A DNA stretch of 64,000 nucleotides from Rickettsiales bacterium Ac37b (GCA_000746585.2 CP009217.2:1492662-1556661), one strand, 5' to 3'; numbered from the stretch's first letter, positions 36,092 through 45,823 are shown. A program made the numbers and translations. Notes: generated by a model from the letters alone, not told the origin.

Positions 36092-36937
36092 ATGAAAAAT
36101 GATGAAGGTAAGGCTTTAAGTGGCAGCTTACTAAAAGGTAAAAAGGGCTTAATTATGGGTGTTGCAAATGATAAGTCTATAGCTTGGGGAATTGCATCCT
36201 CAGTAAGAGCTCAAGGAGCAGAGCTGGCATTTACATATCAGGGAGACTCTTTAAAAAAGAGGGTAGAACCTTTAGCAAATCAACTTGGATCAGATATGAT
36301 TTTTCCTTGTGATGTTTCTGATATATCTAGTGTAGAAAAATTATTTAGTGAGTTACAGCAGAAATGGGGACAGCTAGATTTTCTTGTGCATGCTATAGCA
36401 TTTTCTGATAAGAATGAATTACGTGGACGTTATGTAGATACTACTTTAGAGAATTTTCTTATGACCATGCATATTTCTTGTTACTCTTTTACATCTGTAG
36501 CCAAATATGCAGAACCTTTGATGAAAGAAGGTGGTAGTATGTTAACACTTACGTATTATGGAGCGGAAAAAGTTATGCCACATTATAATGTTATGGGAGT
36601 AGCAAAAGCTGCATTAGAGACAAGTGTACAATATTTAGCGGTAGATTTAGGTAAAAAAAATATTAGAGTAAATGCAATTTCTGCTGGTCCTATTAAAACT
36701 TTAGCTGCTTCTGGAATTGGAGATTTTAGATATATATTGAAGTGGAATGAGTATAACTCTCCGCTTAGGCGTAATACTACTATTTGGGATGTAGGTGGAG
36801 CAGGTGTATATTTGTTAAGTGATCTTGGTAGTGGTACTACTGGTGAAACTTTATATGTAGATTCTGGTTATCATGTGATTGGAATGAAACAGGTAGATGC
36901 TCCTGATATTAGTACTGTACTTGAAAGTAATTCTTAG
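36092..36937 (+). CDS. fabI: Enoyl-ACP reductase (NADH), FabI
   Basis: 281 residues. GLIMGVANDKSIAWGIA is the FabI form of the nucleotide-binding loop, LDFLVHAIAFS follows, and the active-site Tyr-x6-Lys is Tyr165 and Lys172 (HYNVMGVAKAALE) with the earlier Tyr in LTYYG; NAISAGPIKTLAASGI is typical. It performs the last reduction of type II fatty acid elongation. The RBS is AAAGGA. The fliR gene follows 40 bases after the stop, possibly co-transcribed by proximity rather than function. Confidence 0.95.
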   Translation: MKNDEGKALSGSLLKGKKGLIMGVANDKSIAWGIASSVRAQGAELAFTYQGDSLKKRVEPLANQLGSDMIFPCDVSDISSVEKLFSELQQKWGQLDFLVHAIAFSDKNELRGRYVDTTLENFLMTMHISCYSFTSVAKYAEPLMKEGGSMLTLTYYGAEKVMPHYNVMGVAKAALETSVQYLAVDLGKKNIRVNAISAGPIKTLAASGIGDFRYILKWNEYNSPLRRNTTIWDVGGAGVYLLSDLGSGTTGETLYVDSGYHVIGMKQVDAPDISTVLESNS

Positions 36938-36977
36938 ATATACTTAGTCTAATTTATAATTTTTATGTAGGATAGGG

Positions 36978-37733
36978 TTGCCTGAAAGTATTACTGCTGA
37001 TTATTTATTTAAAATAATTCTAGTATTTTGTAGAGTTGGCGCAAATTTAATGGTTTTGCCTGGTATAGGTGAATTATATGTAATGTCACGTTCTAGGTTA
37101 CTTTTCGCAATAATATTAAGTATAATTATATACCCTATAGTAAGCGTATATCTTCCTAAAATGCCCGAAGATATTATAAGTCTATTTTTAATATTATTTA
37201 TTGAAATTCTAATGGGGGTATTTTTAGGCCTTATTGTTCGTATATTATTTAGTGCATTACATGTAGCAGGAATGCTTATTACTACTCAATCTGGACTAGG
37301 TATGGCAATCATGTTTGATTATAATCAAAGAGACCAAGGTGCGGTATTTGGTACTTTCTTAAGCAGCTTGGCTATTGTTATGGTATTTCTAACCAATATG
37401 CATCATGTGTTTATAGAAGCTATTATAGATAGTTATCAACTATTACCTTATCAAATATTGATAGTAGATGATATGCTGAATGCTATTATTAAAGCAGTAG
37501 CTGAGAGTTTTGAAATAGGCGTTAAGATAGCTTCTCCTTATGTTATAGTTAGCTTATTAATTTTAATAATTAGTAGTGTACTATCAAGATTGATGCCAGC
37601 AGTACAGGTTTTTTTCTTGATGACCCCTGTGCAGATGTTATTGAGCTTTTTTATATTCATTTTGACTCTTTCCACTTCTATATTATGGTATTTTGATTAT
37701 TTATATGCTGTGATGGTAGAATTTACTTTATAA
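36978..37733 (+). CDS. fliR: Flagellar export apparatus protein FliR
   Basis: 251 residues starting at TTG with AGGATAGGG upstream. Six hydrophobic segments and the conserved FliR/SpaR pattern: FCRVGANLMVLPGIGE, then FIEILMGVFLGLIVRI and the GMLITTQSGLGMAIMFD region, and VSLLILIISSVLSRLMPAVQ near TM5. It is part of the FliPQR core of the flagellar type III export gate in the inner membrane. No fliP, fliQ or flhB lies next to it, so the flagellar genes are dispersed, as in other Rickettsiales that retain them. Confidence 0.92.
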   Translation: MPESITADYLFKIILVFCRVGANLMVLPGIGELYVMSRSRLLFAIILSIIIYPIVSVYLPKMPEDIISLFLILFIEILMGVFLGLIVRILFSALHVAGMLITTQSGLGMAIMFDYNQRDQGAVFGTFLSSLAIVMVFLTNMHHVFIEAIIDSYQLLPYQILIVDDMLNAIIKAVAESFEIGVKIASPYVIVSLLILIISSVLSRLMPAVQVFFLMTPVQMLLSFFIFILTLSTSILWYFDYLYAVMVEFTL

Positions 37734-37885
37734 TCACTTTTTCACCTGTGCTTTAGGTAATTGCATGGTTCAAAATAGGTGAGAAGTATAATGACTAAGA
37801 GGGTTGTTTTGAACTATGCAATAACGCTTCATAGCGGAATTAGTTAAATTTATTAAACCATTATCCAATTAAAGATTTCAATTTA

Positions 37886-38707
37886 CTATATTTGACAGTG
37901 TATGCAATAAAAGGTTGATCTACCACCTTGTTTAATACGTTCTATTACGCCAGAACATACCATGCAATTTTTACCATATCTATTATAAACAGTAAATTTA
38001 TTTTGAAAATTACCTGTTTTCCCACTTGCATCAGTATAGTCTCTAAAAGTTGATCCACCTAGATTGATAGCCTCTATTAATATATTTTTAATCGTTGTTA
38101 TTAAGAGGGAAAGTTCTTCTAAGGTAAGTGTATTGCTTGCTCTTCTTGGATTTATTTTTGCTCTAAATAAAGCTTCATTACTATAAATATTTCCTACTCC
38201 CACTACTACACTATTATCCATCAAAGCCATCTTAATAGGAATTTGCTTATTTTTTAGCTTTTTTGTTAGATATTCTATATTAAATTGATCACTCAAAGGC
38301 TCTATAATAGGCTTATTAAAAATAGGCAAAAGGTGTAATTTATCAGATTCTGTTATGGTAATTAATCCAAATCTACGCACATCATTAAATATTATATTTT
38401 TATTGTTAGACAATTGAAAAATAGCATGGTCATGCTTATCGGGAATATAAGGATTAAACGATATCAGAAGTTTGCCGGTCATCCCAAGATGAAAAATAAG
38501 AGTATAGCCATTATTTAACTGACATAATATATATTTTGCTTTCCTTAAAATATCTAGAATTTGGGCTCCTGCTATAATTTCAGATAAATTACTTGGAATT
38601 GGCTCGCGTAGCTTCACATTATTAATAATCACGTGATCTATAGTATGGCCTAATATTTCCTTTTTAAGTCCGCGTGAGACAGTTTCAACTTCTGGTAATT
38701 CTGGCAT
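37886..38707 (-). CDS. mutM: Formamidopyrimidine-DNA glycosylase
   Basis: 273 residues from the ATG of MPELPEVETVSRGL; the frame runs 20 codons further upstream, but the catalytic N-terminal proline must follow the initiator Met, which fixes this start. Glu3 is present. The helix-two-turn-helix has VVVGVGNIYSNEALFRAKI and INPRRAS; the C-terminal zinc finger has Cys-x2-Cys (NCMVCSG) and Cys-x2-Cys (YCIHCQ). It excises 8-oxoguanine and other oxidised purines, with AP lyase activity. Convergent with fliR. Single gene. Confidence 0.95.
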   Translation of the reverse strand: MPELPEVETVSRGLKKEILGHTIDHVIINNVKLREPIPSNLSEIIAGAQILDILRKAKYILCQLNNGYTLIFHLGMTGKLLISFNPYIPDKHDHAIFQLSNNKNIIFNDVRRFGLITITESDKLHLLPIFNKPIIEPLSDQFNIEYLTKKLKNKQIPIKMALMDNSVVVGVGNIYSNEALFRAKINPRRASNTLTLEELSLLITTIKNILIEAINLGGSTFRDYTDASGKTGNFQNKFTVYNRYGKNCMVCSGVIERIKQGGRSTFYCIHCQI

Positions 38708-38911
38708 TATTGACTCAATTTTGATAGTGATAGCGGGGATATTATAATATCTTTTTGTTATGAGCAAGAGCTTAACTTTCTTTCTCTTAAATAAAATTGT
38801 TAATTTGTATTATAAGTTAATATTTAAGCTGATTATAATCATTTACTATTTTTTTAAAATTATAATTTATTATTAATAGATAGAATTATTTTAAAAATAG
38901 GAAATTACATT

Positions 38912-40027
38912 ATGGTAGTAAAAAATGAATTATCTCAGAAATTTAATGAGAATTTAGGCAGAATAGCAGATGAGACAAGTAAAATATTATATGATTTGTC
39001 TCAAGAAAAGCTTTCTTCTAAGAAAAAACACGAAATATTGGTTAATGTTAAGAAAAACACCAAAATTAAAGTTGCTACCGAATTAACCAATCTCTTTAAG
39101 GAAGAAAACATTCCCTTAAAATTAGAATATGATAAAAATAATTTACAATTTGAGTTGTTATCTATAATAAAGTTAGAGCAGATACAAAATTTTCTACGAA
39201 CAGCCCAAGAAAATGATAAAATTTTATCTAAACAAAAATTTAATAAGTTAAGTAATTCTTTATTAAAAGCTAATATAGAACAACTTCAAAATCTAGATAC
39301 TCTATTAAAAAATCAGCTTAAAATATTGGATAAGCAGATTGATTATTCTATAGATACATATTCTCAGGATAAGTTTTGTAAACATTTTGTAGGAGTCACC
39401 TTTAGCACAGCTTTAATTATCTTTTCTTGCGTAGCTTCAATAGCTCTAGCGTTAGGTATTACTATAGTGGTTGGTGGTGTAGCTACGGGGCTTGCCACTT
39501 ACGGAGTAGCTGCAGGTATAACTAAGGTTGCAACAGTACTAGGTGGAGCTTTTATTAAACCTTTGGCAATTGGCACATCAATACCATCTGCAATTGCCAT
39601 TATAGGAAGTGCTATTTCTGATAAAATAAATCGTACTAAAAATGTATCTATTGAAAATAAGTTAAATGAGGAATCTAGCCAGTTTTTAAGTAATATGCAA
39701 GCCCTATCTCAAAAGTTATTAAGTATTAGTAATGATTTAATAAAAGAGAATCATAATTTATCTGAAATTCTAAAAAAGAGTTTAGAAAATGATAAGGAAT
39801 TTACGAATAAATCAGAAAAGCAAACTAAGGGATCTAGCACTACCCCACATCATATTTATGAAGAGGTAATGCAACAGTTAAAATCTAGTAATAAAGCAAA
39901 AAATAATAGTGATATATATATTAGTACATCACCCAAGAGCTTTAAAGAAAAAGTATATAATGATAAAAAAGATCATCATAAAGGGAGTCATAATAATGGA
40001 AATAATAGAGGTTCTCATAGAAGTTAA
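38912..40027 (+). CDS. Membrane-hairpin protein of unknown function, with shared C-terminal tail
   Basis: 371 residues. The first ~150 are charged and helical (coiled-coil-like). A long Gly/Ala/Val-rich hydrophobic region at about 160-235 (FVGVTFSTALIIFSCVASIA, then GITIVVGGVATGLATYGVAA and IGTSIPSAIAIIGSAI) could make two or three membrane passes or a membrane-inserting hairpin. A second helical part follows. The last ~60 residues are disordered, Ser/Lys/His/Gly-rich, and include KSFKEKVYNDKK, similar to the tails of the ankyrin proteins in this window. No known family. Soluble-membrane-soluble layout and tail suggest a secreted effector that enters host membranes; inference only. The start has AGGAAA upstream. 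Confidence 0.65.
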   Translation: MVVKNELSQKFNENLGRIADETSKILYDLSQEKLSSKKKHEILVNVKKNTKIKVATELTNLFKEENIPLKLEYDKNNLQFELLSIIKLEQIQNFLRTAQENDKILSKQKFNKLSNSLLKANIEQLQNLDTLLKNQLKILDKQIDYSIDTYSQDKFCKHFVGVTFSTALIIFSCVASIALALGITIVVGGVATGLATYGVAAGITKVATVLGGAFIKPLAIGTSIPSAIAIIGSAISDKINRTKNVSIENKLNEESSQFLSNMQALSQKLLSISNDLIKENHNLSEILKKSLENDKEFTNKSEKQTKGSSTTPHHIYEEVMQQLKSSNKAKNNSDIYISTSPKSFKEKVYNDKKDHHKGSHNNGNNRGSHRS

Positions 40028-40203
40028 TATAATCTAATAAACATTACTTAAAGTATATTATTAATAAATATTAACATTTTATCTAAATAAAGAAATCAAA
40101 ATTAATTTTTAAAAAAAATTAAAAAAGGTACTTCCGTAACTATAAAATTATATGCTACCATTTGGCCAAAGTTAATTAAATACCAAAATTTATTAACTAT
40201 TTA

Positions 40204-40238
40204 AATAGTTTATCTTGCTGCGAACAAGATAAACTATT
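40204..40238. promoter_or_regulatory. Perfect 14-bp hairpin before the methyltransferase gene
   Basis: AATAGTTTATCTTG and CAAGATAAACTATT enclose CTGCGAA. It ends 30 bases before the start codon and 14 bases before the TAGGAG ribosome binding site. It has no T-tract, so it may be a 5'-UTR element; a terminator for the preceding gene is the alternative. Confidence 0.45.
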
Positions 40239-40268
40239 CTCACAATTTATCATATAGGAGTATTAGTT

Positions 40269-41354
40269 ATGAAAAGTCCCAATAAACCTATGAATACTAG
40301 TATAAACTTATCTCATAATGCAAGTCAAGAACAGGTTGCTATACAGCGTGAAAATGTAGACCAGTTAGATCGTAAATTAGAAGCAGCAAGAACATCTACA
40401 TGGTTTAAAACCTTTGTTGAAAATACTAATCAAAAACGTATTACTGCCTTGGCTTTTGACTTTTTAATTAATAAAGTTAAAGAAAAATCGTGTCATATTG
40501 CACCGGTAGTGTTAGATGTAGGTTTTGGTGAGGGTGAATTATCATCACGTATAGCCCAAAGTTTAACAAATATTTACCCTTCTTTACTTTATACAGGTAT
40601 TGAATATGACAATAAATTTGTGGATCAAACTAAGAATAAACTTTCTAAGCTTGGAGTAAATAATTATGAATTAATATGTGGTAATTGCTTTGGTGACGAT
40701 TTGAGCAATCTTCCTGAAAAGGCTGGATTAGTGTTAGCTAGTCATATAGCATATTATGCTCCAAATATGGATAAATTTGTTCAGTCTTTAATAGATAAAA
40801 CTGCTGATCATGGGCTAGCTGTTTTTCTGCATGAGTCAGCTGACTCAGATATGAATAAATTACGTTCTAAATATTGTCATTCTATTAATACCAGTAGTAA
40901 CTCTGAAATTATAAAAAGCCTATCTAAATTAGAGATACCTTATAGTTCTGTTGAGTTAAATGCCAAGTTAACTTTCCCAGACAATATGCAAGAATTATGG
41001 AGCGAGCTGAGCAGCTGCAATTACCATAAGAGCACCTATAGACCTTTAAGGAATTTTGAATTAGCTAAAAATCTCTTAGAGTTCGTAGCACAAACACCTC
41101 TAGAATCTTTACAAGCTAAGGAATTACTATCGTCATATTTAGAAGATGTAAAAAAACTACTTACTAATCAAAGTAATATGCTGATCATACGTACAGAAAT
41201 GCAATTAGCTATTAGCAAAGAGGCATCTAAGGAATTTATGGTAGGTATGTTTAGTATAGCCAAGGAGATGCAAAATTATGTTATACCTTTAACCCAAATT
41301 AGTGATATCCAAGTTATTCTCACAAATGTTCAAGGCGTGCACAGGGTAATGTAA
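40269..41354 (+). CDS. SAM-dependent methyltransferase (class I fold)
   Basis: 361 residues. A Rossmann methyltransferase core at about 70-200: motif I VVLDVGFGEGELSSRIA, an acidic end of strand 2 in TGIEYDNKFVD, NYELICGNCFGDD, and AGLVLASHIAYYAPNMDKFV as motif IV region. This is followed by a ~160-residue helical C-terminal domain without a clear match. The substrate is unknown; the wording resembles small-molecule (histidine/amine-type) methyltransferases more than rRNA enzymes. The next small gene starts one base after the stop, so both are co-transcribed. RBS TAGGAG. Confidence 0.75.
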   Translation: MKSPNKPMNTSINLSHNASQEQVAIQRENVDQLDRKLEAARTSTWFKTFVENTNQKRITALAFDFLINKVKEKSCHIAPVVLDVGFGEGELSSRIAQSLTNIYPSLLYTGIEYDNKFVDQTKNKLSKLGVNNYELICGNCFGDDLSNLPEKAGLVLASHIAYYAPNMDKFVQSLIDKTADHGLAVFLHESADSDMNKLRSKYCHSINTSSNSEIIKSLSKLEIPYSSVELNAKLTFPDNMQELWSELSSCNYHKSTYRPLRNFELAKNLLEFVAQTPLESLQAKELLSSYLEDVKKLLTNQSNMLIIRTEMQLAISKEASKEFMVGMFSIAKEMQNYVIPLTQISDIQVILTNVQGVHRVM

Positions 41355-41355
41355 A

Positions 41356-41541
41356 ATGGGTAGTAACAAAATTTTGCGTGTTAGTGGAAAAGACTTTTCA
41401 GGACGCGTAGCTGAGTATTATTTATCTGTAAATAATATACAATATATATTGCTGCAAAAGGAAGTTATACAAAATAAAATATTTGATATATCTAAATTTG
41501 GTAAGGTTATATATTCAGCATATTGTGAAAATTCTATGTAA
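41356..41541 (+). CDS. Small hypothetical protein coupled to the methyltransferase (61 aa)
   Basis: The ATG follows the methyltransferase stop with a one-base gap, suggesting translational coupling. The sequence (KILRVSGKDFSGRVAEYYLS, then NIQYILLQKEVIQ) is compact and mixed in character, with no motif known to me. It ends three bases before MITE copy D, so it might once have been longer. Confidence 0.45.
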   Translation: MGSNKILRVSGKDFSGRVAEYYLSVNNIQYILLQKEVIQNKIFDISKFGKVIYSAYCENSM

Positions 41542-41544
41542 TAC

Positions 41545-41707
41545 TAGGTTCTGTGAAGGTTTCTCAACAACTGTTTTCTTAGCACTTTTTGGCTACAAAA
41601 AAAGCTTTTATTGCTTGAAATATATTAATATTCCTTCGAATAAAAGCTATTTTTTCGCTCAAAAATTTGCTAAAAACCATATTTTTTAGAAAACTTCACA
41701 GAACCTA
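41545..41707. mobile_element. 163-bp MITE, copy D
   Basis: Same ends and orientation as copies A and B; one G to A change in the body (GGCTACAAAA for GGCTGCAAAA). The left flank reads ATACTAGG, so a CTAG site is present and empty. Confidence 0.85.
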
Positions 41708-41710
41708 GAG

Positions 41711-41922
41711 TATAGTAAATTGATTTGAATTTGTGGACGCAGTTGTAGCTGTGGCAATTTAAATATTACTTTGTTGTTCGTTGCCTGCGATAGTATTTCT
41801 AAGCTTTCTGCCTTACACCTCGTATTATTTTAAATTGCCTTTGCTATAGCTCAAAGCTTTCCTACTAACTGGAGGCTTCACTCTATCTGCCCTTATATCA
41901 AGAATCAACTGTTTTTACTATA
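41711..41922. repeat. TATAGTAAA-family repeat, longest copy
   Basis: TATAGTAAATTGATTTGAAT and CAACTGTTTTTACTATA are the ends. The body includes GCTGTGGCAATTTAAATATT and ACTTTGTTGTTCGTTGCCTG, shared with 52759-52897 and with 24984-25060, and the AAAGCTTTCCTACTAACTGG segment shared with 13358-13465. Confidence 0.6.
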
Positions 41923-42022
41923 ATGAGCAAAAAAATGATGTCATACCCGTGAAAACGGGTATCTCATGAGTTGGTACTACTAGATTACCGCTTTTGTGGT
42001 AATGACAAAAAAGAGTATATCT
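41923..42022. repeat. GTCATACCCGTGAAAACGGG palindromic repeat
   Basis: Near-identical to 18765-18866, with paired C/T changes in the stem. It directly follows the end of the preceding repeat. Confidence 0.65.
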
Positions 42023-42033
42023 TAATTATAGGC

Positions 42034-42190
42034 TATATTAAATAATTAGATTTAATATACCCCTCATCCGCTCAAAACTGAAGTTTTTCACGACTTCTCC
42101 CGCAGGAGAGGTGAAATAAGTATGTGCCTTTTATAATTAATAATTCTAACTTAAATATTTTTTAGTTTTCCTCGACCTCTCCCGAAGGAG
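42034..42190. repeat. Palindromic repeat block, inverted relative to 1816-2065
   Basis: Contains CCTCATCCGCTCAAAACTGA, the AAGTTTTTCACGACTTCTCC arm, and CCTCGACCTCTCCCGAAGGA. The spacer between the palindromes also matches the block at 1816-2065 in reverse, so the two were copied as a unit. Confidence 0.7.
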
Positions 42191-42191
42191 A

Positions 42192-42407
42192 GGCTTTGTT
42201 GCATGGTTAAGCTGTAATAAAAAATGCGTCTTAGAGGTATTCACTAAGCTGCATTGATAATGTTAACGATTTTGCATTTAATTTTAGCTTGAGTTGCTCT
42301 ACTATCCTCTCTTTTATTATCTAAATACTCTGAACAATGGCTTTTTATCTAACTTTCTTTAACTCATTCTCTTTTTTTATATACCATATTAACCATGCAA
42401 CAAAGCC
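42192..42407 (-). mobile_element. IS remnant with GGCTTTGTTGCATGGTTA inverted ends
   Basis: GGCTTTGTTGCATGGTTA at 42192 and its exact reverse complement ending at 42407 bound 216 bp. On the minus strand the inside reads SHCSEYLDNKREDSRATQAK then IKCKIVNIINAA and a stop, which looks like the tail of a DDE transposase (IS5-like ends), so only the two termini and the 3' end survive. It sits against an IS110 fragment. Confidence 0.6.
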
Positions 42408-42657
42408 GATCAATAGAGATAGCGGTATGTTTAAAGGAAAAAGATCTATTACAGGTGGTAGAAAAATTGTACGATCTGCGCTATATATGGCAACACTCGC
42501 TGCTATAAGATTTAATCAAACTATTAGAGAGTTTTATCTTAGATTAAAGGCAAATGGTAAGTCAAGTACATTACCCATTACTGCCTGTATGCGCAAGTTC
42601 TTAGTTATTATCAATGCTCAAACTTACAGGCAACTTAAGGGGCTAATTACTTTCTGA
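42406..42657 (+). pseudogene. C-terminal fragment of an IS110-family transposase
   Basis: The frame gives PINRDSGMFKGKRSITGGRK, then IVRSALYMATLAAIRFNQTI and ITACMRKFLVIINA, the Transposase_20 C-terminal region of IS110 elements. The N-terminal DEDD domain is missing; the fragment begins exactly at the end of the GGCTTTGTTGCA-bounded remnant, which evidently inserted into it. Confidence 0.8.
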
Positions 42658-42980
42658 GCTTTTTTTATTCAACACCATTGACTATAAATGGTATTGTAAA
42701 ATCTGCTGAGCTAATTAATACTATAACCCTAAATATATAGTGTTTTGATGTGAATAGTATATGCGTTGTTTATTGCTAATGTATTAATATGTATATATTG
42801 GTTTTCACGCCTATCTTCTAAGGAAGCTGAAAATACTATAGTAGGCTTCCATTCCTCATTTAATCTCTATTGAAAATTATTATATCTTTTAATCAAATCA
42901 TAAATGTTTTTTTAAAAAATGAGATTTATATTTAGTAAATACTTAAAAATTAATTTATATAAATGGTAATAATTAATATA
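42658..42980. other. Intergenic, no gene seen
   Basis: AT-rich. Nothing beyond short fragments such as AAGGAAGCTGAAAATACTAT, which recur next to other repeats (for example 32551-32575). The tandem repeat below begins at its right end. Confidence 0.4.
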
Positions 42981-43058
42981 TTAAATTATATATTTACTTT
43001 TATATATTAAATTATATATTTACTTTTATATATTAAATTATATATTTACTTTTATATA
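42981..43058. repeat. 26-bp tandem repeat, three units
   Basis: TTAAATTATATATTTACTTT plus TATATA is repeated exactly three times, with a partial unit on each side. It ends 52 bases before the start of the ankyrin gene, so copy number could affect its promoter. Confidence 0.85.
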
Positions 43059-43110
43059 TTAAAATAGTATAAGATTTTTTTATTAAAATAAATTAACAAA
43101 GGAATATATC

Positions 43111-44043
43111 ATGAAAAGAAAACATGAAAATACACAAGGTAGTGATATTGCTTCAAGTTTACTATTTACTGTACGTAATGCATATAGTGAAAACTGTATA
43201 AATGTTATAAAAAATTATATAAAAACTAACCCTGCGGTACTTAATCAAGATTCTCCATATATATTTAATAATATTTTTCATGCTATTGCTGAAAATAAAT
43301 CTTCTATAGCTCCATCCCTTATAAAGATCGTAGAAGATTATATGACGGTGGATTGTTTATCACTATATCGTACCTACATAGTATATAAAGGCTACCCTCC
43401 TTTGATGTTAGCTATAAATAATGAAAATTATCAAGTTGCATTTGAACTAATACAATCCCAAGAACGCATGCTTAGAAAGTTTGGTTATTCCGAGCAAATG
43501 ACTAAGAACATAGTACAAGATACTATTAATATGTCAGATTTATATGATCAAAATTTTTTGCATATCTCCATTAGAAAATTAAGTCAAGAGCAACCATCAA
43601 TTGGTATATTAGAAGAATTGTTAAAGCTAGATATTAATCTAAATGCTGTTGATTATAATGGTAATACTCCTGCTCACAGATTAATTACTAAAACTAGCTT
43701 TGACAAATATTATAAGAAATCTAACGTTGAAATATTAAGTATTAAGCTAGAAAATCTATGTAATACTTTAAAATTATTAAAAAAATATGGTGCTAATCTT
43801 GAAATTCCTAATCATAATGGCCAAACTATTTTTGATTTGTTATTGGAGAATAGTAAATTTTTTGGTTTTATCTGGACAGATCAACATACAGATGCCATAC
43901 TTGAAAATAGGCCAATACCGGAGTTAGCTAAGATTAGCGTTCAGTCTATTGCAGATAGAATATCAATAAGGCGAAATGGAAATATCCCTTTTGTTCAGAA
44001 AATTACAGAACCAAAGCAGTATTCTAACCAAACAAGCTTATAG
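43111..44043 (+). CDS. Ankyrin-repeat protein (310 aa)
   Basis: A few degenerate ankyrin units: YPPLMLAINNENYQVAFELI near 90, DQNFLHISIRKLSQ near 150, and a better pair NAVDYNGNTPAHRLITKT and GANLEIPNHNGQTIFDLLLE in the C-terminal half. No signal peptide or membrane segment. The tail (GNIPFVQKITEPKQYSNQ) has an FVQK resembling the shared tail motif, though weaker. Start after AAAGGAATATATC. Convergent with the three ankyrin paralogues that follow. Likely host-directed; partner unknown. Confidence 0.8.
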   Translation: MKRKHENTQGSDIASSLLFTVRNAYSENCINVIKNYIKTNPAVLNQDSPYIFNNIFHAIAENKSSIAPSLIKIVEDYMTVDCLSLYRTYIVYKGYPPLMLAINNENYQVAFELIQSQERMLRKFGYSEQMTKNIVQDTINMSDLYDQNFLHISIRKLSQEQPSIGILEELLKLDINLNAVDYNGNTPAHRLITKTSFDKYYKKSNVEILSIKLENLCNTLKLLKKYGANLEIPNHNGQTIFDLLLENSKFFGFIWTDQHTDAILENRPIPELAKISVQSIADRISIRRNGNIPFVQKITEPKQYSNQTSL

Positions 44044-44062
44044 GTAAAAATGTTTTATACTT

Positions 44063-45763
44063 TTATGAACGCTCTTGAGCTTTAGGTATTTTAGTCCGTT
44101 CGTCTTCTCTTTTAGCAAACTTGAAAGTTTGTTCTGGGAGTCTTTTTGGATTAGGAATCGCTTGAAGTAATTGAGTCATTTGTTCTTGCAGTTTTTTCTG
44201 ATCATCCTGTAAGTTCTCGATATCTTTTTGCAATTTTGTATGCTCATTTTGCAAAATCTTAATTTTTTCTTCGGATTGCTGCAAAGCACCTTGTTGTATA
44301 TTAATAATATCATTAAAATTATCTAAAGCTCTATCTTTTGTTCTAGAAGAATTAAATACTTCCTTAAAAGCAACAAAATTTTTGCGCTGCGTTTGGGTTA
44401 ATACAGTACCATCAAGATGAATGAGCATATACTTAACATCTGAATAGCAACTAATTAATGCATCGATAACAGTTTGTCTAGTTTGTCTGTTGATAGAATT
44501 AATCATCTCATTAAATAAATTAACAGGCTTAAACTCTGGATGCTGTTCATAGCTTTTTAAAAGCGCTTTACATATATTACGGTCAGTCTTACTATCTTTA
44601 TGCTCTAAAGCTTTAGAATAAGGAAGAGGAGTTGGAAATTGATCAGGATATAATCTATTTAAAATAGCAGCTAAGTTTACCTCTACAGCATTTTGTATGT
44701 TTTGATCTATATTTTTAAAGGGTTTTATAAGTTTTATAACTTCATCTCTAATGGGTTCAGGAATATTATTTTCATTAAGTAAGTGAGGTGGTAAACCTTT
44801 GGTTTTTATTAAACACTCTAATCTAGGTAAATATTTGATTACATCTTGGTCTTCGTAATTTGTTTTAGGGTCTAGTGTAGCAGTATATAGTTTATCAATT
44901 AACAATCCGGTTTTCAAAGTCTCAACAGCTTCTTGATGATTATTGTTTATAGCAATTTTTATAGAAGTGTTACCTGAACTATCGTGCATGTTAATTGAAG
45001 CGCCATTATTAATGAGTATCATAATAGTTGGTACATTCCCATTTTTTGCAGCATAATGTAAGGGCGTTCTGCCATTATCAGTTTTACTATTTACATCTAT
45101 CCCATGTCTAATAAATGTACTGATAACTTTTATATTTCCATAAAGTGCAGCAGTATGTAGGATAGTTTCTTTCCTCGCAGTAGTAGAATACACATTGGCA
45201 CCTCCTTCAATTAAGGCAGTAACAGTCTCTTCACTTCTAGCATAGTGCAAAGGCGCTTCACCATTATTTTCTTCCGCATTTACGTCTGTGCCATGTTCAA
45301 TTAATGTGATAACAGTTTCTTTATTGTCATTAAGGACAGCATAATGTAAAGGAGTTTTACCATTTTCCTGTTCAGCATTAACATCTGCGCCATGTTCAAT
45401 TAAGATCATAACAATTTCTTTATTTATAGCATAGTGTAAAGGGGTCCGCTCTTTATTATCTTGGCTATGTACATCTGCATTATGCTGAAGTAAGGTCCTA
45501 ACAACCTCTATCTTCCCATTTTTTGCCGCATAGTGCAGGGGCGTTTTGCCCTTATTATCTATACTATCTTGATCAATACCAAGCTCTATTATTCTAGGAA
45601 TAAGCTTGTCATATCCATATTTAGCAGCTAAATGTAAAATATTTTCATCATCTTCAAAGGTAGTATTTATAAGTTCTTTGGTGTTATCTGAAAATAAAAT
45701 AGTTTCAATCTCAGTAATATTGTTATTAATAAAAGTTTGGTATAAACTATTGTTTTCTGTCAT
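44063..45763 (-). CDS. Ankyrin-repeat protein with C-terminal coiled coil (566 aa), paralogue 1
   Basis: N-terminal cap NNSLYQTFINNNITEIETIL and DDENILHLAAKYGYDKLIP, then about eight ankyrin repeats to residue ~275, several canonical (GKTPLHYAAKNGKIEVVRTL), two shortened by several residues (KERTPLHYAINKEIVMILIE). A family-specific domain at about 300-470 is shared with paralogue 2 (LYPDQFPTPLPYSKALEHKD). A coiled coil follows (SEEKIKILQNEHTKLQKDIE and beyond), and the tail TFKFAKREDERTKIPKAQER is of the shared type. It is the last of three head-to-tail genes. Confidence 0.88.
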   Translation of the reverse strand: MTENNSLYQTFINNNITEIETILFSDNTKELINTTFEDDENILHLAAKYGYDKLIPRIIELGIDQDSIDNKGKTPLHYAAKNGKIEVVRTLLQHNADVHSQDNKERTPLHYAINKEIVMILIEHGADVNAEQENGKTPLHYAVLNDNKETVITLIEHGTDVNAEENNGEAPLHYARSEETVTALIEGGANVYSTTARKETILHTAALYGNIKVISTFIRHGIDVNSKTDNGRTPLHYAAKNGNVPTIMILINNGASINMHDSSGNTSIKIAINNNHQEAVETLKTGLLIDKLYTATLDPKTNYEDQDVIKYLPRLECLIKTKGLPPHLLNENNIPEPIRDEVIKLIKPFKNIDQNIQNAVEVNLAAILNRLYPDQFPTPLPYSKALEHKDSKTDRNICKALLKSYEQHPEFKPVNLFNEMINSINRQTRQTVIDALISCYSDVKYMLIHLDGTVLTQTQRKNFVAFKEVFNSSRTKDRALDNFNDIINIQQGALQQSEEKIKILQNEHTKLQKDIENLQDDQKKLQEQMTQLLQAIPNPKRLPEQTFKFAKREDERTKIPKAQERS

Positions 45764-45823
45764 TTTATATATCCGTAATATTTATTATTTATGCAGTGGT
45801 AAATGTTAATTTTGATCTATTAC

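Noticed and set aside
42981-43058. CRISPR array
   Set aside because: Direct tandem repetition without spacers, and no cas genes in the window.
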